From contig NZ_KZ559472.1 in assembly GCF_002850745.1 (NCBI RefSeq), positions 228,313 to 292,312 of the forward strand: 64,000 bases of DNA, in the 5' to 3' direction. The position numbers were made by a program, and so were the translations under genes. Shown piece after piece: positions 25,199 through 33,604 of the stretch; within the stretch, counting starts at the first letter, position 1; every line of letters starts with the position of its first letter. A model generated the notes under the pieces. The model did no database searches, was not told the DNA's origin, and saw only the letters and a list, made by a program, of their open reading frames with translations. Source of the stretch: Nonomuraea indica. Its GTDB lineage: Bacteria > Actinomycetota > Actinomycetes > Streptosporangiales > Streptosporangiaceae.

Positions 25199-26125
25199 GT
25201 GCTGACCTTCCTGCGGCGTCGCATCACCTCCAGCGCGATTCCGCTGGTCGTGGTGATCCTCGGGGTGTTCGGCCTGGCGCGCCTCACCGGCGACCCGGCG
25301 AACCTCTACCTGCCCCTCAGCGCCACGCCGGAGATGCGCGCCGAGTTCGCCGCCCGGCACGGCTTCGACCAGCCCCTGTACGTCCAGTTCGTGGACTACC
25401 TGGCCCAGGTCGTCCGGCTGGACTTCGGCGAGTCGCTGCGGACGGCGGAGCCGGCGGCCGAGGCGGTGCTGCGGGCGTTCCCGGCCACGCTGCAACTGGC
25501 CGGCGCGACGATGATCCTGGCGACCCTCGGCGCGATCGTCGTCGGGAGCTGGGCGGCCTACCGGCCCAACTCGGCGGCCGACCGGATCGCCAGCTTCACC
25601 TCCACGACCGCGGCCAGCATGCCGGACTTCTGGTTCGCGATCATGGGCGTCCTGGTCTTCGCCGTGGCGCTCGGCTGGCTGCCCACCTCCGGCACGGTCG
25701 GCGCGCCGGCCTGGGTGCTGCCGGTGCTCACCCTGCTCATCCGGCCGTTCGGCGTGCTCGTGCAGGTGGTCCGCGGCGCCATGGTCAGCGCCCTGTCCGC
25801 GCCCTACATCAAGGTCGCCCGGAGCAAGGGCGCGGGAGAGGTGCGGGTGGTCTTCGGCCACGCGCTGCGCAACGCCGCCCCTCCCGCGCTCACCGTGGCC
25901 GGCGACCTCACGGTCGGCCTGGTCAACGGGGCCGTGGTCGTCGAGACCATCTTCGGCTGGCCGGGCATCGGCAAGCTGATGATCACCTCGATCCTGCAGC
26001 GGGACTTCGCGGTGCTGCAGGCCGCCGTCCTGGTGACCGCCATCACCATCTTCGCGCTCAACATCGTCATCGACGCCTGCTACGCGCTTCTGGACTCCCG
26101 GGTCCGCCAGGGCGTGACGACGTGA
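25199..26125 (+). CDS. Peptide-type ABC transporter permease (DppB-like)
   Basis: 308 residues with six hydrophobic segments. The N-terminal signature RRRITSSAIPLVVVILGVFGLARLTGDP matches BPD_transp_1 permeases of the DppB type. The coupling loop reads YIKVARSKGAGEVRVVFGHALRNAAPP, and VETIFGWPGIGKL follows. GTG at 25199 lies 11 bp after the binding-protein stop, with GAGAGGAA upstream. It overlaps the next permease region by 4 bp at GTGA, although that gene probably starts slightly later. Confidence 0.9.
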   Translation: MLTFLRRRITSSAIPLVVVILGVFGLARLTGDPANLYLPLSATPEMRAEFAARHGFDQPLYVQFVDYLAQVVRLDFGESLRTAEPAAEAVLRAFPATLQLAGATMILATLGAIVVGSWAAYRPNSAADRIASFTSTTAASMPDFWFAIMGVLVFAVALGWLPTSGTVGAPAWVLPVLTLLIRPFGVLVQVVRGAMVSALSAPYIKVARSKGAGEVRVVFGHALRNAAPPALTVAGDLTVGLVNGAVVVETIFGWPGIGKLMITSILQRDFAVLQAAVLVTAITIFALNIVIDACYALLDSRVRQGVTT

Positions 26126-26139
26126 CGAACGGAGATCTC

Positions 26140-27108
26140 ATGTCCACTCAGGCCAAGGTCGAACGCCCCGCCGACACCCCCGCGGCGAGCCCGGCCGCCC
26201 GCCGGGCCACCTGGTGGCGGCTGCTGCTGCGGGACCGGTTCGCCTGCCTCGCGGTGCTGATCCTGCTGGTCGTGGCGGCCGGCGCCGTCCTCGGGCCGCT
26301 GCTGCTCGACGATCTGGCCACCCGGCAGAACCTGCGGGCGGTCAACCGGCCGCCCTTCAGCCTCGACGACGGCTGGGCGTTCGTGCTCGGCAGCGACTCG
26401 CTCGGCCGCAGCCTGCTGGCCAGGCTCGTCGTGGCGAGCGGCACGACGCTGTCCGTGGCGGTTCCGGCCGTCCTCATCTCCCTCGTCATCGGGTCGGTCT
26501 GGGGGATGTGGGCCGGATACCACCGAGGGTGGCGGGAGAGCATCTCGATGCGGATCGCCGACATCATCCTCAGCTTCCCGTCGCTGCTGCTGGCCGTGGT
26601 CGTGCTGTACGTCTTCTCGCCGAGCGCCGGGAACATCGTCCTCGTCCTCGCCATCGCGAGAATCCCCATCTACCTGCGTGCCGCGCGGGCCGAGTCGGCC
26701 GAGCTGCAGAGCCGGCTGTTCGTCGACGCGGCACGGACGTTCGGCACCGGAAGCTGGGCGATCATCGCCAGGCACGTGGCGCCGACCGTGCTCCCCACCC
26801 TGTTCACCGTCGCAACCCTGGACTTCTGTTTCGTGATGCTGACCGAGTCGTCACTGAGCTTCCTGGGAATCGGCATCCAGCCGCCGGACATGAGCTGGGG
26901 CCTGATGGTCGCCCAGGGCCGGCAGGTGCTGCAGAGCGCCTGGTGGATCGCCGTCTTCCCCGGCCTCGCCATCGTCGTGACCACCGTCTCGGCGACCGTG
27001 CTCGCCTCCTGGGCGCGCCTGGCGATGGACCCCGGCCAGCGGTGGCGGCTCACCCTCCCCCGCTCGCGGCGCAGTGACAAGGCCCTGGTCAAGGGGGTAC
27101 GGGCATGA
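26140..27108 (+). CDS. Peptide-type ABC transporter permease (DppC-like)
   Basis: 322 residues. After a cytoplasmic Ala/Pro-rich tail come six membrane helices, with LGSDSLGRSLLARLVVASGTTL before the second, the coupling loop FVDAARTFGTGSWAIIARHVAPTVLPTL, and TESSLSFLGIGIQPPDMSWGLMV, all diagnostic of DppC. ATG at 26140 is chosen because GGAG lies 6 nt upstream; GTG at 26122, overlapping the dppB-like stop, is the alternative. It overlaps the next gene by 4 bp. Confidence 0.9.
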   Translation: MSTQAKVERPADTPAASPAARRATWWRLLLRDRFACLAVLILLVVAAGAVLGPLLLDDLATRQNLRAVNRPPFSLDDGWAFVLGSDSLGRSLLARLVVASGTTLSVAVPAVLISLVIGSVWGMWAGYHRGWRESISMRIADIILSFPSLLLAVVVLYVFSPSAGNIVLVLAIARIPIYLRAARAESAELQSRLFVDAARTFGTGSWAIIARHVAPTVLPTLFTVATLDFCFVMLTESSLSFLGIGIQPPDMSWGLMVAQGRQVLQSAWWIAVFPGLAIVVTTVSATVLASWARLAMDPGQRWRLTLPRSRRSDKALVKGVRA

Positions 27109-28124
27109 CCGAGCGAGCCGAGACGAAGGTCGCGGCCGGCGCGTCCGGCCGGCCGGTGCTGGAGGTCGACGGGCTGGCGGTCGACATCCGGACCCCCGCC
27201 GGGACGGTCCGCGCCGTGCGCGAGGTCAGCTTCTCCGTCCGCTCCGGCGAGACGCTGGCGCTGCTGGGGGAGTCCGGCTGCGGCAAGAGCATGACCGCAC
27301 AGGCCATCGCCGGCCTGCTCGACCCGGTGGCGCACGTCGCCGGCGGAGAGGTGCGCCTGGACGGGACCGACATCCTCAGCCTGCCGCCGGCCCGGCGCCG
27401 GAAGCTGGCCGGTCCCGGCCTGTCCATCGTCTTCCAGGACGCGTTGACCGCGCTGAACCCCGTGCAGACGGTCGGCGCCCAGCTCGCCGAGCCGTTCCGG
27501 ATCCACGAGAAGCTGTCGCGCCGCGCCGCCAGGGAACGCGCCGTCGAGCTGATGGAACGGGTGGGCATCCCCGAGCCGCGCTCCCGCGTCGGGGCCTACC
27601 CGCACCAGTTCTCCGGCGGCATGCGCCAGCGGCTGCTCATCGCGCTGGCGGTGGCGCTGCACCCCAAGGTGCTGCTGGCGGACGAGCCCACCACCGCGCT
27701 GGACGTCACCGTGCAGGCGCAGATCATGGAACTGCTGCGCGAGCTGCGCACCGAGCAGCAGACGGCGCTGATCCTGATCACGCACGACCTCGCGGTCGTG
27801 GCCGAGCAGGCCGACCACGTGGCCGTCATGTACGCCGGATCGGTCGTCGAGACCGGGCGGGTGGCGGACGTGTTCGCCAGGCCCCGGCACCCGTACACGC
27901 GGGGGCTGCTCGACTCGGTGCCGGCGGAGGTGGCCCGCGGCGCCGCCCTGCGGTCCATCCCGGGCACCCCGCCGGAGCTGCACGCGGTGCCCTCGGGCTG
28001 CGCCTTCAGGACCCGCTGCGCGACGGCCGGCGACGTGTGCGCCGAGCGCCGCCCGCTCCTCGTCGAGTCCGGACCCGGACGCCTGTCCGCGTGTCACCAC
28101 TGGAGGGAACTGGCCGATGACTGA
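27105..28124 (+). CDS. Peptide-type ABC transporter ATP-binding protein (DppD-like)
   Basis: 339-residue ATPase. Walker A is GESGCGKSM (Met follows where Thr or Ser often stands), Q-loop IVFQDALTALNPVQTV, signature FSGGMRQRLLIA, Walker B VLLADEPTTALD, switch THDLAVV. The C-terminal oligopeptide/dipeptide extension has Cys-rich CAFRTRCATAGDVCAERRP, which in this family can bind an iron-sulfur cluster. ATGA overlap with the previous gene and 8-bp overlap with the next show translational coupling. Confidence 0.92.
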   Translation: MTERAETKVAAGASGRPVLEVDGLAVDIRTPAGTVRAVREVSFSVRSGETLALLGESGCGKSMTAQAIAGLLDPVAHVAGGEVRLDGTDILSLPPARRRKLAGPGLSIVFQDALTALNPVQTVGAQLAEPFRIHEKLSRRAARERAVELMERVGIPEPRSRVGAYPHQFSGGMRQRLLIALAVALHPKVLLADEPTTALDVTVQAQIMELLRELRTEQQTALILITHDLAVVAEQADHVAVMYAGSVVETGRVADVFARPRHPYTRGLLDSVPAEVARGAALRSIPGTPPELHAVPSGCAFRTRCATAGDVCAERRPLLVESGPGRLSACHHWRELADD

Positions 28125-29151
28125 GGCTGCCATGCCGGCGCTCGCGGCGGGGGAGACGGACGTCGCCCTGCTGGACGTGTCGGGGGTGACGAAGACCTTC
28201 CACGTGCCCCGCGGCGCCTCAGGCCGCAACCGCCTGCGCGCGCTGGACGGAGTCGACCTGCGCCTCGGGCACGGCGAGACGCTGGGACTGGTGGGCGAGT
28301 CCGGCTGCGGCAAGTCCACCCTCGCCCGGGTGCTGCTCATGCTGGAACGCCCGGACCAGGGCTCGGTCCGGTTCGAGGGCGTGGACCCGTTCGCGCTGCG
28401 CGGGAAGGAACTGCTCAGGTGGCGCCGCCGGGTGCAGATGGTGTTCCAGGATCCTTTCGCGTCGCTGAACGCCCGGCTGTGCGCCGAGGACATCGTGGGC
28501 GAGCCGTGGCGGACGCACCGTGACCTGGTGCCGGTGAAGGAGCGCGGCAGGCGGGTGGCCGAGCTCCTCGACATGGTGGGGCTGCGCGCGAGCGACGCGC
28601 GCCGCTACCCGCAGGAGCTCTCGGGAGGCCAGCGCCAGCGGCTCGGCATCGCCCGCGCGCTCGCCCTCGAACCGGACGTCATCGTCTGCGACGAGCCCGT
28701 GTCGGCGCTGGACCTCTCGGTGCAGGCGCAGGTGCTCAACCTGCTCACCGACCTGCAGGAGCGGCTCGGCGTGTCGTACGTGTTCATCTCGCACGACCTG
28801 TCCGTCGTCCGCCACGTCGCCGACCGGGTCTCGGTCATGTACCTGGGCAAGGTGGTCGAGACCGGGCCAACGCGGCAGGTGTTCGACCATCCGCGGCACC
28901 CGTACACGGCCGCGCTGATGTCCGCCGCGCCCGTGCTCGACGTCACCGGGGGAGCCCGCCGCGAGCGCATCCTGCTCAAGGGCGAGGTGCCCTCTCCGCT
29001 CGACCCGCCGTCGGGGTGCAGGTTCCGGACCCGCTGCTGGCGGGCCCAGGACGTCTGTGCCGAGGTCGTGCCGCCCCTGGAGTCGTCCGGCGACGAGCCG
29101 CTGCACGGCGCCGCGTGCCACTTCCCCCTCCAGGAGGTGCGAGGAGCCTAG
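28117..29151 (+). CDS. Peptide-type ABC transporter ATP-binding protein (DppF-like)
   Basis: 344-residue ATPase, partner of the preceding one. Walker A GESGCGKST, Q-loop MVFQDPFASLNARLC, signature LSGGQRQRLGIA, Walker B VIVCDEPVSALD, switch SHDLSVV, and the C-terminal Cys-rich segment CRFRTRCWRAQDVC. It closes the kdgD-transport operon. Immediately downstream is decayed insertion-sequence DNA, so the operon's natural 3' end may have been altered by that event. Confidence 0.92.
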   Translation: MTEAAMPALAAGETDVALLDVSGVTKTFHVPRGASGRNRLRALDGVDLRLGHGETLGLVGESGCGKSTLARVLLMLERPDQGSVRFEGVDPFALRGKELLRWRRRVQMVFQDPFASLNARLCAEDIVGEPWRTHRDLVPVKERGRRVAELLDMVGLRASDARRYPQELSGGQRQRLGIARALALEPDVIVCDEPVSALDLSVQAQVLNLLTDLQERLGVSYVFISHDLSVVRHVADRVSVMYLGKVVETGPTRQVFDHPRHPYTAALMSAAPVLDVTGGARRERILLKGEVPSPLDPPSGCRFRTRCWRAQDVCAEVVPPLESSGDEPLHGAACHFPLQEVRGA

Positions 29152-29185
29152 GGCGCGTATCGAGTCGTGATCGACTGGTGATTCG

Positions 29186-29411
29186 GGTGAGGTCCTCACC
29201 CAGATCATTGAGGCGCGCAGGTGGAGGCCGGCGAGGTAGCCGTCCGGGTCGTGTCGTATCGGGTGCGACGCCTCGCCAAACCTTGAACCTGTTGAGCAGC
29301 CGCTCGACGGTGTTCCTCTCCTTGTGCTCGGGATACGGGCCGTAGTCGCCGATCGGCAGGTATGGCTCGATGAACTCCCACTCCGCGTCCGTCAGTTGCA
29401 CTCGCGTCACG
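29186..29411 (-). pseudogene. IS5-family transposase remnant, internally deleted and frameshifted
   Basis: The reading from GTG at 29411 gives the N-terminus VTRVQLTDAEWEFIEPYLPI then GDYGPYPEH, the start of many actinomycete IS5-group transposases. It jumps directly to KERNTVERLLNRFKVWRGVA, the end of the catalytic domain. The DDE core, some 200 residues, is missing. Further on, the tail TRYDTTR and then DGYLAGLHLRASMIWV appear in two other frames, so at least two frameshifts followed. No intact terminal repeats are visible. This is a dead insertion sequence marking an old insertion beside the transport operon. Confidence 0.75.
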
Positions 29412-29771
29412 GAACAAGACCTGCCGGTCCACACGCGGTTGAACCGGCCGGTGCGCAGGGCGTCGGCGGGACTGAGCGGCAGGACAGGGGTCCCGGAGAC
29501 GGGCCGGGGCTCGTTGAAGGGGCCGTACGCCTTCAGCAGGGACGCGCTCGGGACACGGCGCAGGCACGCCGCCACGTCCGCCTCCCCGTCGCAGCCGACC
29601 GCCTTGACCACGCGGTCGCTGTCGGCCTTCAATCGCCGGTGCCCCTCGTGCGCCCAGCGCCCGGATCTCCGCCGGGGCTCGAGTCGCGCGTCCGCGCGCG
29701 CTTCGTGACGATCCGACGCCCGCCACGGTGGTTACGCCAAGGTTATGACCGCCGGGCGAGGATCTGCGACC
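29412..29771. other. Non-coding stretch upstream of the aminopeptidase-like gene
   Basis: About 360 bp between the transposase remnant and the next gene. Open frames exist on both strands but none has a ribosome-binding site, a family motif or sensible composition. It may include flanking debris from the insertion event plus the promoter of the downstream hydrolase. Confidence 0.4.
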
Positions 29772-31241
29772 GTGAAAAGGATCAATCCACGTCGCCTAGT
29801 CTCGCTCTCGCTCGTGCTGGCGGTGACGACGGCGTCGCTTCCACTCGGCGCGGCGGAGGCCGCCGACGCCTCCATCGCCTGGAGCCCCTGCGCTCAGGAC
29901 GCCACCGCTGAGTGCGGCACCCTGACCGTTCCCGTCGACTGGGACGACCGTGACGGGCCGACCATCGAACTCGCGCTGGCCAGGCGCAAGGCCACCGAAC
30001 CCGCGGCCAGGATCGGCTCCCTCGTGATCAACCCCGGCGGTCCCGGCGTCTCCGGCGTGGACTACGCCCTCGCCGCGACGAACTACCTCAGTCCCGAGCT
30101 GACGAGGCGCTTCGACATCGTCGGCTTCGATCCGCGTGGCGTCGGCCGCAGTCACCCCGTCGTCTGCTCCTCCGCGCTGCTGCGCGAGATGCCGGGACCT
30201 GTCATGAAGAGCCAGGCCGACCTCGACGCCCGGCTCGCCTACAACAGGCGGCTCCGCCAGGACTGCAGGAACCGTACCGGCCCGCTGTTCGACCATGTCA
30301 GCACGCTGAGCGTGGTGCGCGACGTGGACGCGCTGCGCGCCGCGCTGGGCGACGACAGGCTGACCTACTACGGCGTCTCCTACGGCACGCTGATCGGCCA
30401 GCAGTACGCCGAGCGCTACCCGCGGCGGGTCAGGGCGGTGGCGCTGGACAGCAACTTCGACCACAGCCTCGGCACCGCCGCCTACCTCGAAACCGCGGCC
30501 GCCGGCGCCCAGCGGGCCTTCGAGCAGTTCACCGCCTGGTGTGCCCGCACGGCGAGCTGCGCCCTCCACGGCACGGACGTGCCCGCCTTCTGGGCACGCC
30601 TGCTGGCCAGGGCCGAGCGGGGCGAGCTGCACCAGCCTGGGCAGCCGGACACGCCGCTGACCGCCTATGACCTGATCGACTATGCGTTCGCCACCTTCTA
30701 CGGCCCCAACTGGGCGGAACTGGCCCAGTGGCTCGTCGCCGTGGACCGCCGCGACGAGCAGCCCTCCGCCGCCGCCTCCCCGGAGACGGATCACTCCCAG
30801 GACGTGCGCCCGTTCCCGCGGCAGGTGTTCTGCTCGGACTTCCACCTGCCCGTCCGCGACCACCGGGAGTACGCCGCCCTGCTGCGCCGGCAGGCTGCCG
30901 TGGCCACAGACATGCGTTACAGCCCGGCCGCGCTCCACGCGGTCGCCGCCTGCCTGGGACGACCGGCACCCGTCCCCAACCCGCAGCATCGGCTGCAGGT
31001 GGACGGCACCCCGCCGATCCTGCTGGCCAACGCGCTCTACGATCCGACCACGGGACACCGTTGGGCAGCTGGCGTGGCCGCGCAGATCGGTGCCGAGGCC
31101 CGGCTCCTCACCTACGAGGGCTGGGGTCACGGCACGTACGGCCGCAGCGACTGCCTCACTGATGCGGTGGACCGCTATCTGGTCTCCCTCACCCCTCCGG
31201 CGAAGGACGCCCGCTGCGCCGCCGTGCCGCCGCCTGGCTAG
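29772..31241 (+). CDS. Secreted alpha/beta-hydrolase, tripeptidyl aminopeptidase-like (SlpD/SlpE family)
   Basis: 489 residues. A basic N-terminus and hydrophobic core (VSLSLVLAVTTASLPLGAAEAADA) form a signal peptide. The family marks are CGTLTVPVDWDD, INPGGPGVSGVDYAL and DPRGVGRS. The catalytic triad appears complete: Ser203 in GVSYGT, Asp424 in LYDPTTGH, His453 in GWGHGTY. Cys residues in the C-terminal part suit an extracellular enzyme. It likely removes tripeptides from secreted substrates. GTG at 29772 has AGGA about 10 nt upstream; ATG at 29745 has a badly spaced site. No terminator seen. Confidence 0.87.
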   Translation: MKRINPRRLVSLSLVLAVTTASLPLGAAEAADASIAWSPCAQDATAECGTLTVPVDWDDRDGPTIELALARRKATEPAARIGSLVINPGGPGVSGVDYALAATNYLSPELTRRFDIVGFDPRGVGRSHPVVCSSALLREMPGPVMKSQADLDARLAYNRRLRQDCRNRTGPLFDHVSTLSVVRDVDALRAALGDDRLTYYGVSYGTLIGQQYAERYPRRVRAVALDSNFDHSLGTAAYLETAAAGAQRAFEQFTAWCARTASCALHGTDVPAFWARLLARAERGELHQPGQPDTPLTAYDLIDYAFATFYGPNWAELAQWLVAVDRRDEQPSAAASPETDHSQDVRPFPRQVFCSDFHLPVRDHREYAALLRRQAAVATDMRYSPAALHAVAACLGRPAPVPNPQHRLQVDGTPPILLANALYDPTTGHRWAAGVAAQIGAEARLLTYEGWGHGTYGRSDCLTDAVDRYLVSLTPPAKDARCAAVPPPG

Positions 31242-31698
31242 AAGATTGATTTTTGGCTGCGGTCACGCAGCAGCAGGTGATCGAGAGGATCTGCGCTGGT
31301 GTGGCGCCCGCCGATGTGCTGGTTCAGTGCGCGCCCCGGGAGTTCGACGGGGTGCAGGTGCGGACGACCAAGGACGGAGCCGGCGGACTGAGCGGGGGGT
31401 GGGCGCTCCATCAGCGGATGGCACGCCGACTGGCCCGGGCTGGGTGGCACGTCGAGGCTGACTCTCACCAGGTGCTCGCCCGGCTGGAGCGCGTGGTCCC
31501 TGACCCACCGTATCCGCCTCCTGCAGGCGGCGCTGCGGGGGCGGCTGGCGGACTTCACGACCACGGCCGCCGATGCCGTCGCTGACGCGGCGCAGTCCGT
31601 GGTTGCCCACGTGCTCTACGGCTGGTGGAGGCTCGTCAGCCGCTCGGCGCGCGCGTTCTGGCGCCTCACCGACGGGTTCACGATCGAGGCGATGCCCG
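31242..31698 (+). pseudogene. Possible decayed gene of unknown origin
   Basis: About 457 bp without an intact gene. On the plus strand one frame reads TQQQVIERICAGVAPADVLVQCAPREFDGVQVR and RMARRLARAGWHVEADSHQVLARLE, which looks like real protein. The reading then continues sensibly only in another frame (LLQAALRGRLADF, VVAHVLYGWWRLVSRSARAFWRLTDGF). This suggests a frameshifted remnant. The first bases after the preceding gene (GAAGATTGATTTTTGG) are unusually A/T-rich for this genome. I cannot name a family. Confidence 0.35.
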
Positions 31699-32184
31699 CT
31701 AGGCGGGCCGGCAGGCCTGGGGCGGGCAGACGCGGGTGTCCATGCGGCGGGCGCCCGGCCCCTCCTCGCCGAGGCGGTCGCGGGGGTTGGCCAGGGCGCA
31801 CCGGTCGAGCGACAGGCACCCGCAGCCGATGCAGTCGGTCAGGTCGTCGCGCAACCGCTGCAGCTGCTCGATGCGGTCGTCCAGCTCGGCGCGCCAGGTG
31901 GCCGACAGCCGCGCCCAGTCGCCCCGCGTCGGCGTGCGCTCCTCCGGCAGCGTCGACAGGGCGTCCTTGATGGTCTTCAACGGGATGCCGAGCCGCTGGG
32001 CGAGCCGGATGAACGCCACCCGGCGCAGCGTGTCGCGGGTGTAGCGCCGCTGGTTGCCGGCGGTGCGGCGGCTGCTGATGAGGCCCTTGGCCTCGTAGAA
32101 GTGGAGCGCCGACACGGCCACTCCGCTGCGCTCGGCGAGCTGCCCGACGGTCAGCTCCCGGGTGTTCCACGCGGCCCTGGTCAT
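31699..32184 (-). CDS. soxR: Redox-sensitive MerR-family regulator SoxR
   Basis: 161 residues. The MerR winged helix (LTVGQLAERSGVAVSALHFYEAKGLI, RRYTRDTLRRVAFI) is followed by the dimerisation helix and the [2Fe-2S] loop CIGCGCLSLDRC, the exact C-x2-C-x-C-x5-C spacing of SoxR. Oxidation of the cluster by redox-active compounds activates transcription. It overlaps the upstream Lrp gene by 4 bp (ATGA), an unusual partner. No obvious SoxR target, such as an oxidoreductase or a monooxygenase, is adjacent. Confidence 0.93.
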   Translation of the reverse strand: MTRAAWNTRELTVGQLAERSGVAVSALHFYEAKGLISSRRTAGNQRRYTRDTLRRVAFIRLAQRLGIPLKTIKDALSTLPEERTPTRGDWARLSATWRAELDDRIEQLQRLRDDLTDCIGCGCLSLDRCALANPRDRLGEEGPGARRMDTRVCPPQACRPA

Positions 32185-32639
32185 AACCTCGACTCTACTT
32201 GAGGATCACTCGGCCGCTCGAAGAACGTCTCCAGCACCACGACCGTCTGCGTGCTGGTGACCCCCTCCACCTCGAACACCTGCCGCAGCACCTCCTGGAC
32301 CTGGCGGGTGCCCGCCGTACGGACCTTGAGCAGGAGCGAGGCCGGGCCGGCGATGACGTGCGCCTCCTCGACGGCCGGGATCGCGGCGAGCCTGTCGGCC
32401 GCGTCGCCCATCCACGTGCTGCCGTCGACCAGCACGTACGCCACCACGTCGCGGCCGATCGCCGCCGGGTCCACCTCGATCGTGGTGCGCCTGATCACCC
32501 CGCGCTCGCGCAGCTTGCGCACCCGCTCGTGCGCGGCTCCGCCGGACAGCCCCACCTCCTTGCCGAGCGAGGCGTACGACCGGGTCGCGTCCTCCTGGAG
32601 CAGGCCGATCAACTTCCTGTCAATCTCGTCCATCGCCAT
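32181..32639 (-). CDS. Lrp/AsnC-family transcriptional regulator
   Basis: About 152 residues: N-terminal HTH (MDEIDRKLIGLLQEDATRSYASLGKEVGLSGGAAHERVRKL) and C-terminal RAM/AsnC ligand domain (VAYVLVDGSTW, AHVIAGPASLLLKVRT). The frame is open further upstream, but the first 27 residues are not family-like. Starts at 32639 or 32633 are realistic, and TACGAT just upstream could be a -10 for a leaderless message from 32633. A palindrome lies in the intergenic region shared with the divergent lactonase gene. First gene of a two-gene unit with soxR. Confidence 0.87.
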   Translation of the reverse strand: MAMDEIDRKLIGLLQEDATRSYASLGKEVGLSGGAAHERVRKLRERGVIRRTTIEVDPAAIGRDVVAYVLVDGSTWMGDAADRLAAIPAVEEAHVIAGPASLLLKVRTAGTRQVQEVLRQVFEVEGVTSTQTVVVLETFFERPSDPQVESRL

Positions 32640-32669
32640 ATCGTATCCGGCGTTTACTGTGCTTGACCA

Positions 32670-32688
32670 AACAGCATCCTGTGCTGTT
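32670..32688. promoter_or_regulatory. Palindrome between lrp-soxR and SMP-30 genes
   Basis: Perfect 7-5-7 inverted repeat AACAGCA / TGCTGTT, about 31 bp from the lrp start and 11 bp from the lactonase start. Its location suits an autoregulatory Lrp/AsnC operator that also controls the divergent gene. Confidence 0.5.
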
Positions 32689-32698
32689 GGCTGCAGGC

Positions 32699-33604
32699 AT
32701 GATGGACACCATCCCGACACGTTTCGAGGTGCTGGACGAGCGCTTCGCCGGGGTCGCCGGCGACGACGTCGTCGAGCGGCTCCACTTCGGCACCCGCTGG
32801 GCCGAGGGCCCGGTCTACTTCCCGGCCGGCCGGTTCCTGGTGTGGAGCGACATCCCCAACGACCGGATGCTGCGCTGGGACGAGCTGACCGGCGCCGTGG
32901 GCCCCTTCCGGCAGCCCGCCGGCTACGTCAACGGCAACACCCTCGACGGCCAGGGCCGCCTCGTCTCCTGCGAGCAGGGCAACCGGCGGGTCACCCGCAC
33001 CGAGCACGACGGCTCCGTCACCGTGATCGCCGACCGGTGGCGGGGCAGGCGGCTCAACAGCCCCAACGACGCCGTGGTGCGCTCCGACGGCTCCGTCTGG
33101 TTCACCGACCCGTCCTACGGCATCACCAGCGACTACGAGGGGGTCAGGGCCGAGCCGGAGATCGACGGCTGCCACGTCTACCGCGCCGACCCGGTGACCG
33201 GCCGGGTCGAGATCGTCGCCGACGACTTCGAGCGGCCCAACGGCCTGGCGTTCTCCCTGGACGAGAGCCGCCTGTACGTGGCCGACACGCGGCGCAGGCA
33301 CCTGCGGGTCTTCGACGTGGACGCGGGCGGCAAGCTGTCGGGCGGGGCGGTGCTCGCCGAGACGGAGGGCGGCAAGCCCGACGGGCTGCGTCTCGACGAC
33401 GCCGGCCGCATCTGGGCGGCGGTCGGCCAGGCGGTGCACTGCCACGCCCCCGACGGCACCCTGATCGGCAGGCTGCACCTGCCCGACCACGTCGCCAACC
33501 TGGTCTTCGGCGGGCCCAAGCGCAACCGGCTGTTCATCGCGGCCTCGACCTCGCTCTACTCGCTCATGCTGAACGTGACGGGCGCCCGCCCGGTCTGGGC
33601 CTGA
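32699..33604 (+). CDS. SMP-30/gluconolactonase-family hydrolase
   Basis: 301-residue six-bladed beta-propeller lactonase. Metal-site motifs are present: RWAEGPVYF (Glu ligand), LNSPNDAVVRSDGSVWFTDPSYG (Asn/Asp), RPNGLAFSLDESRLYVADT (Asn and Asp) and KPDGLRLDDAGRIW. It likely opens a sugar lactone. Two adjacent ATGs (32699, 32702) are the plausible starts. The stop TGA at 33602-33604 abuts the stop of the convergent ABC permease with no gap. Divergent from an Lrp regulator that may control it. Substrate unknown. Confidence 0.85.
   Translation: MMDTIPTRFEVLDERFAGVAGDDVVERLHFGTRWAEGPVYFPAGRFLVWSDIPNDRMLRWDELTGAVGPFRQPAGYVNGNTLDGQGRLVSCEQGNRRVTRTEHDGSVTVIADRWRGRRLNSPNDAVVRSDGSVWFTDPSYGITSDYEGVRAEPEIDGCHVYRADPVTGRVEIVADDFERPNGLAFSLDESRLYVADTRRRHLRVFDVDAGGKLSGGAVLAETEGGKPDGLRLDDAGRIWAAVGQAVHCHAPDGTLIGRLHLPDHVANLVFGGPKRNRLFIAASTSLYSLMLNVTGARPVWA

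Noticed and set aside
27105..29151. Nickel importer instead of sugar-acid or peptide importer
   Set aside because: No His-rich ligand loop in the binding protein and no nickel enzyme nearby; linkage to kdgD favours an organic substrate.
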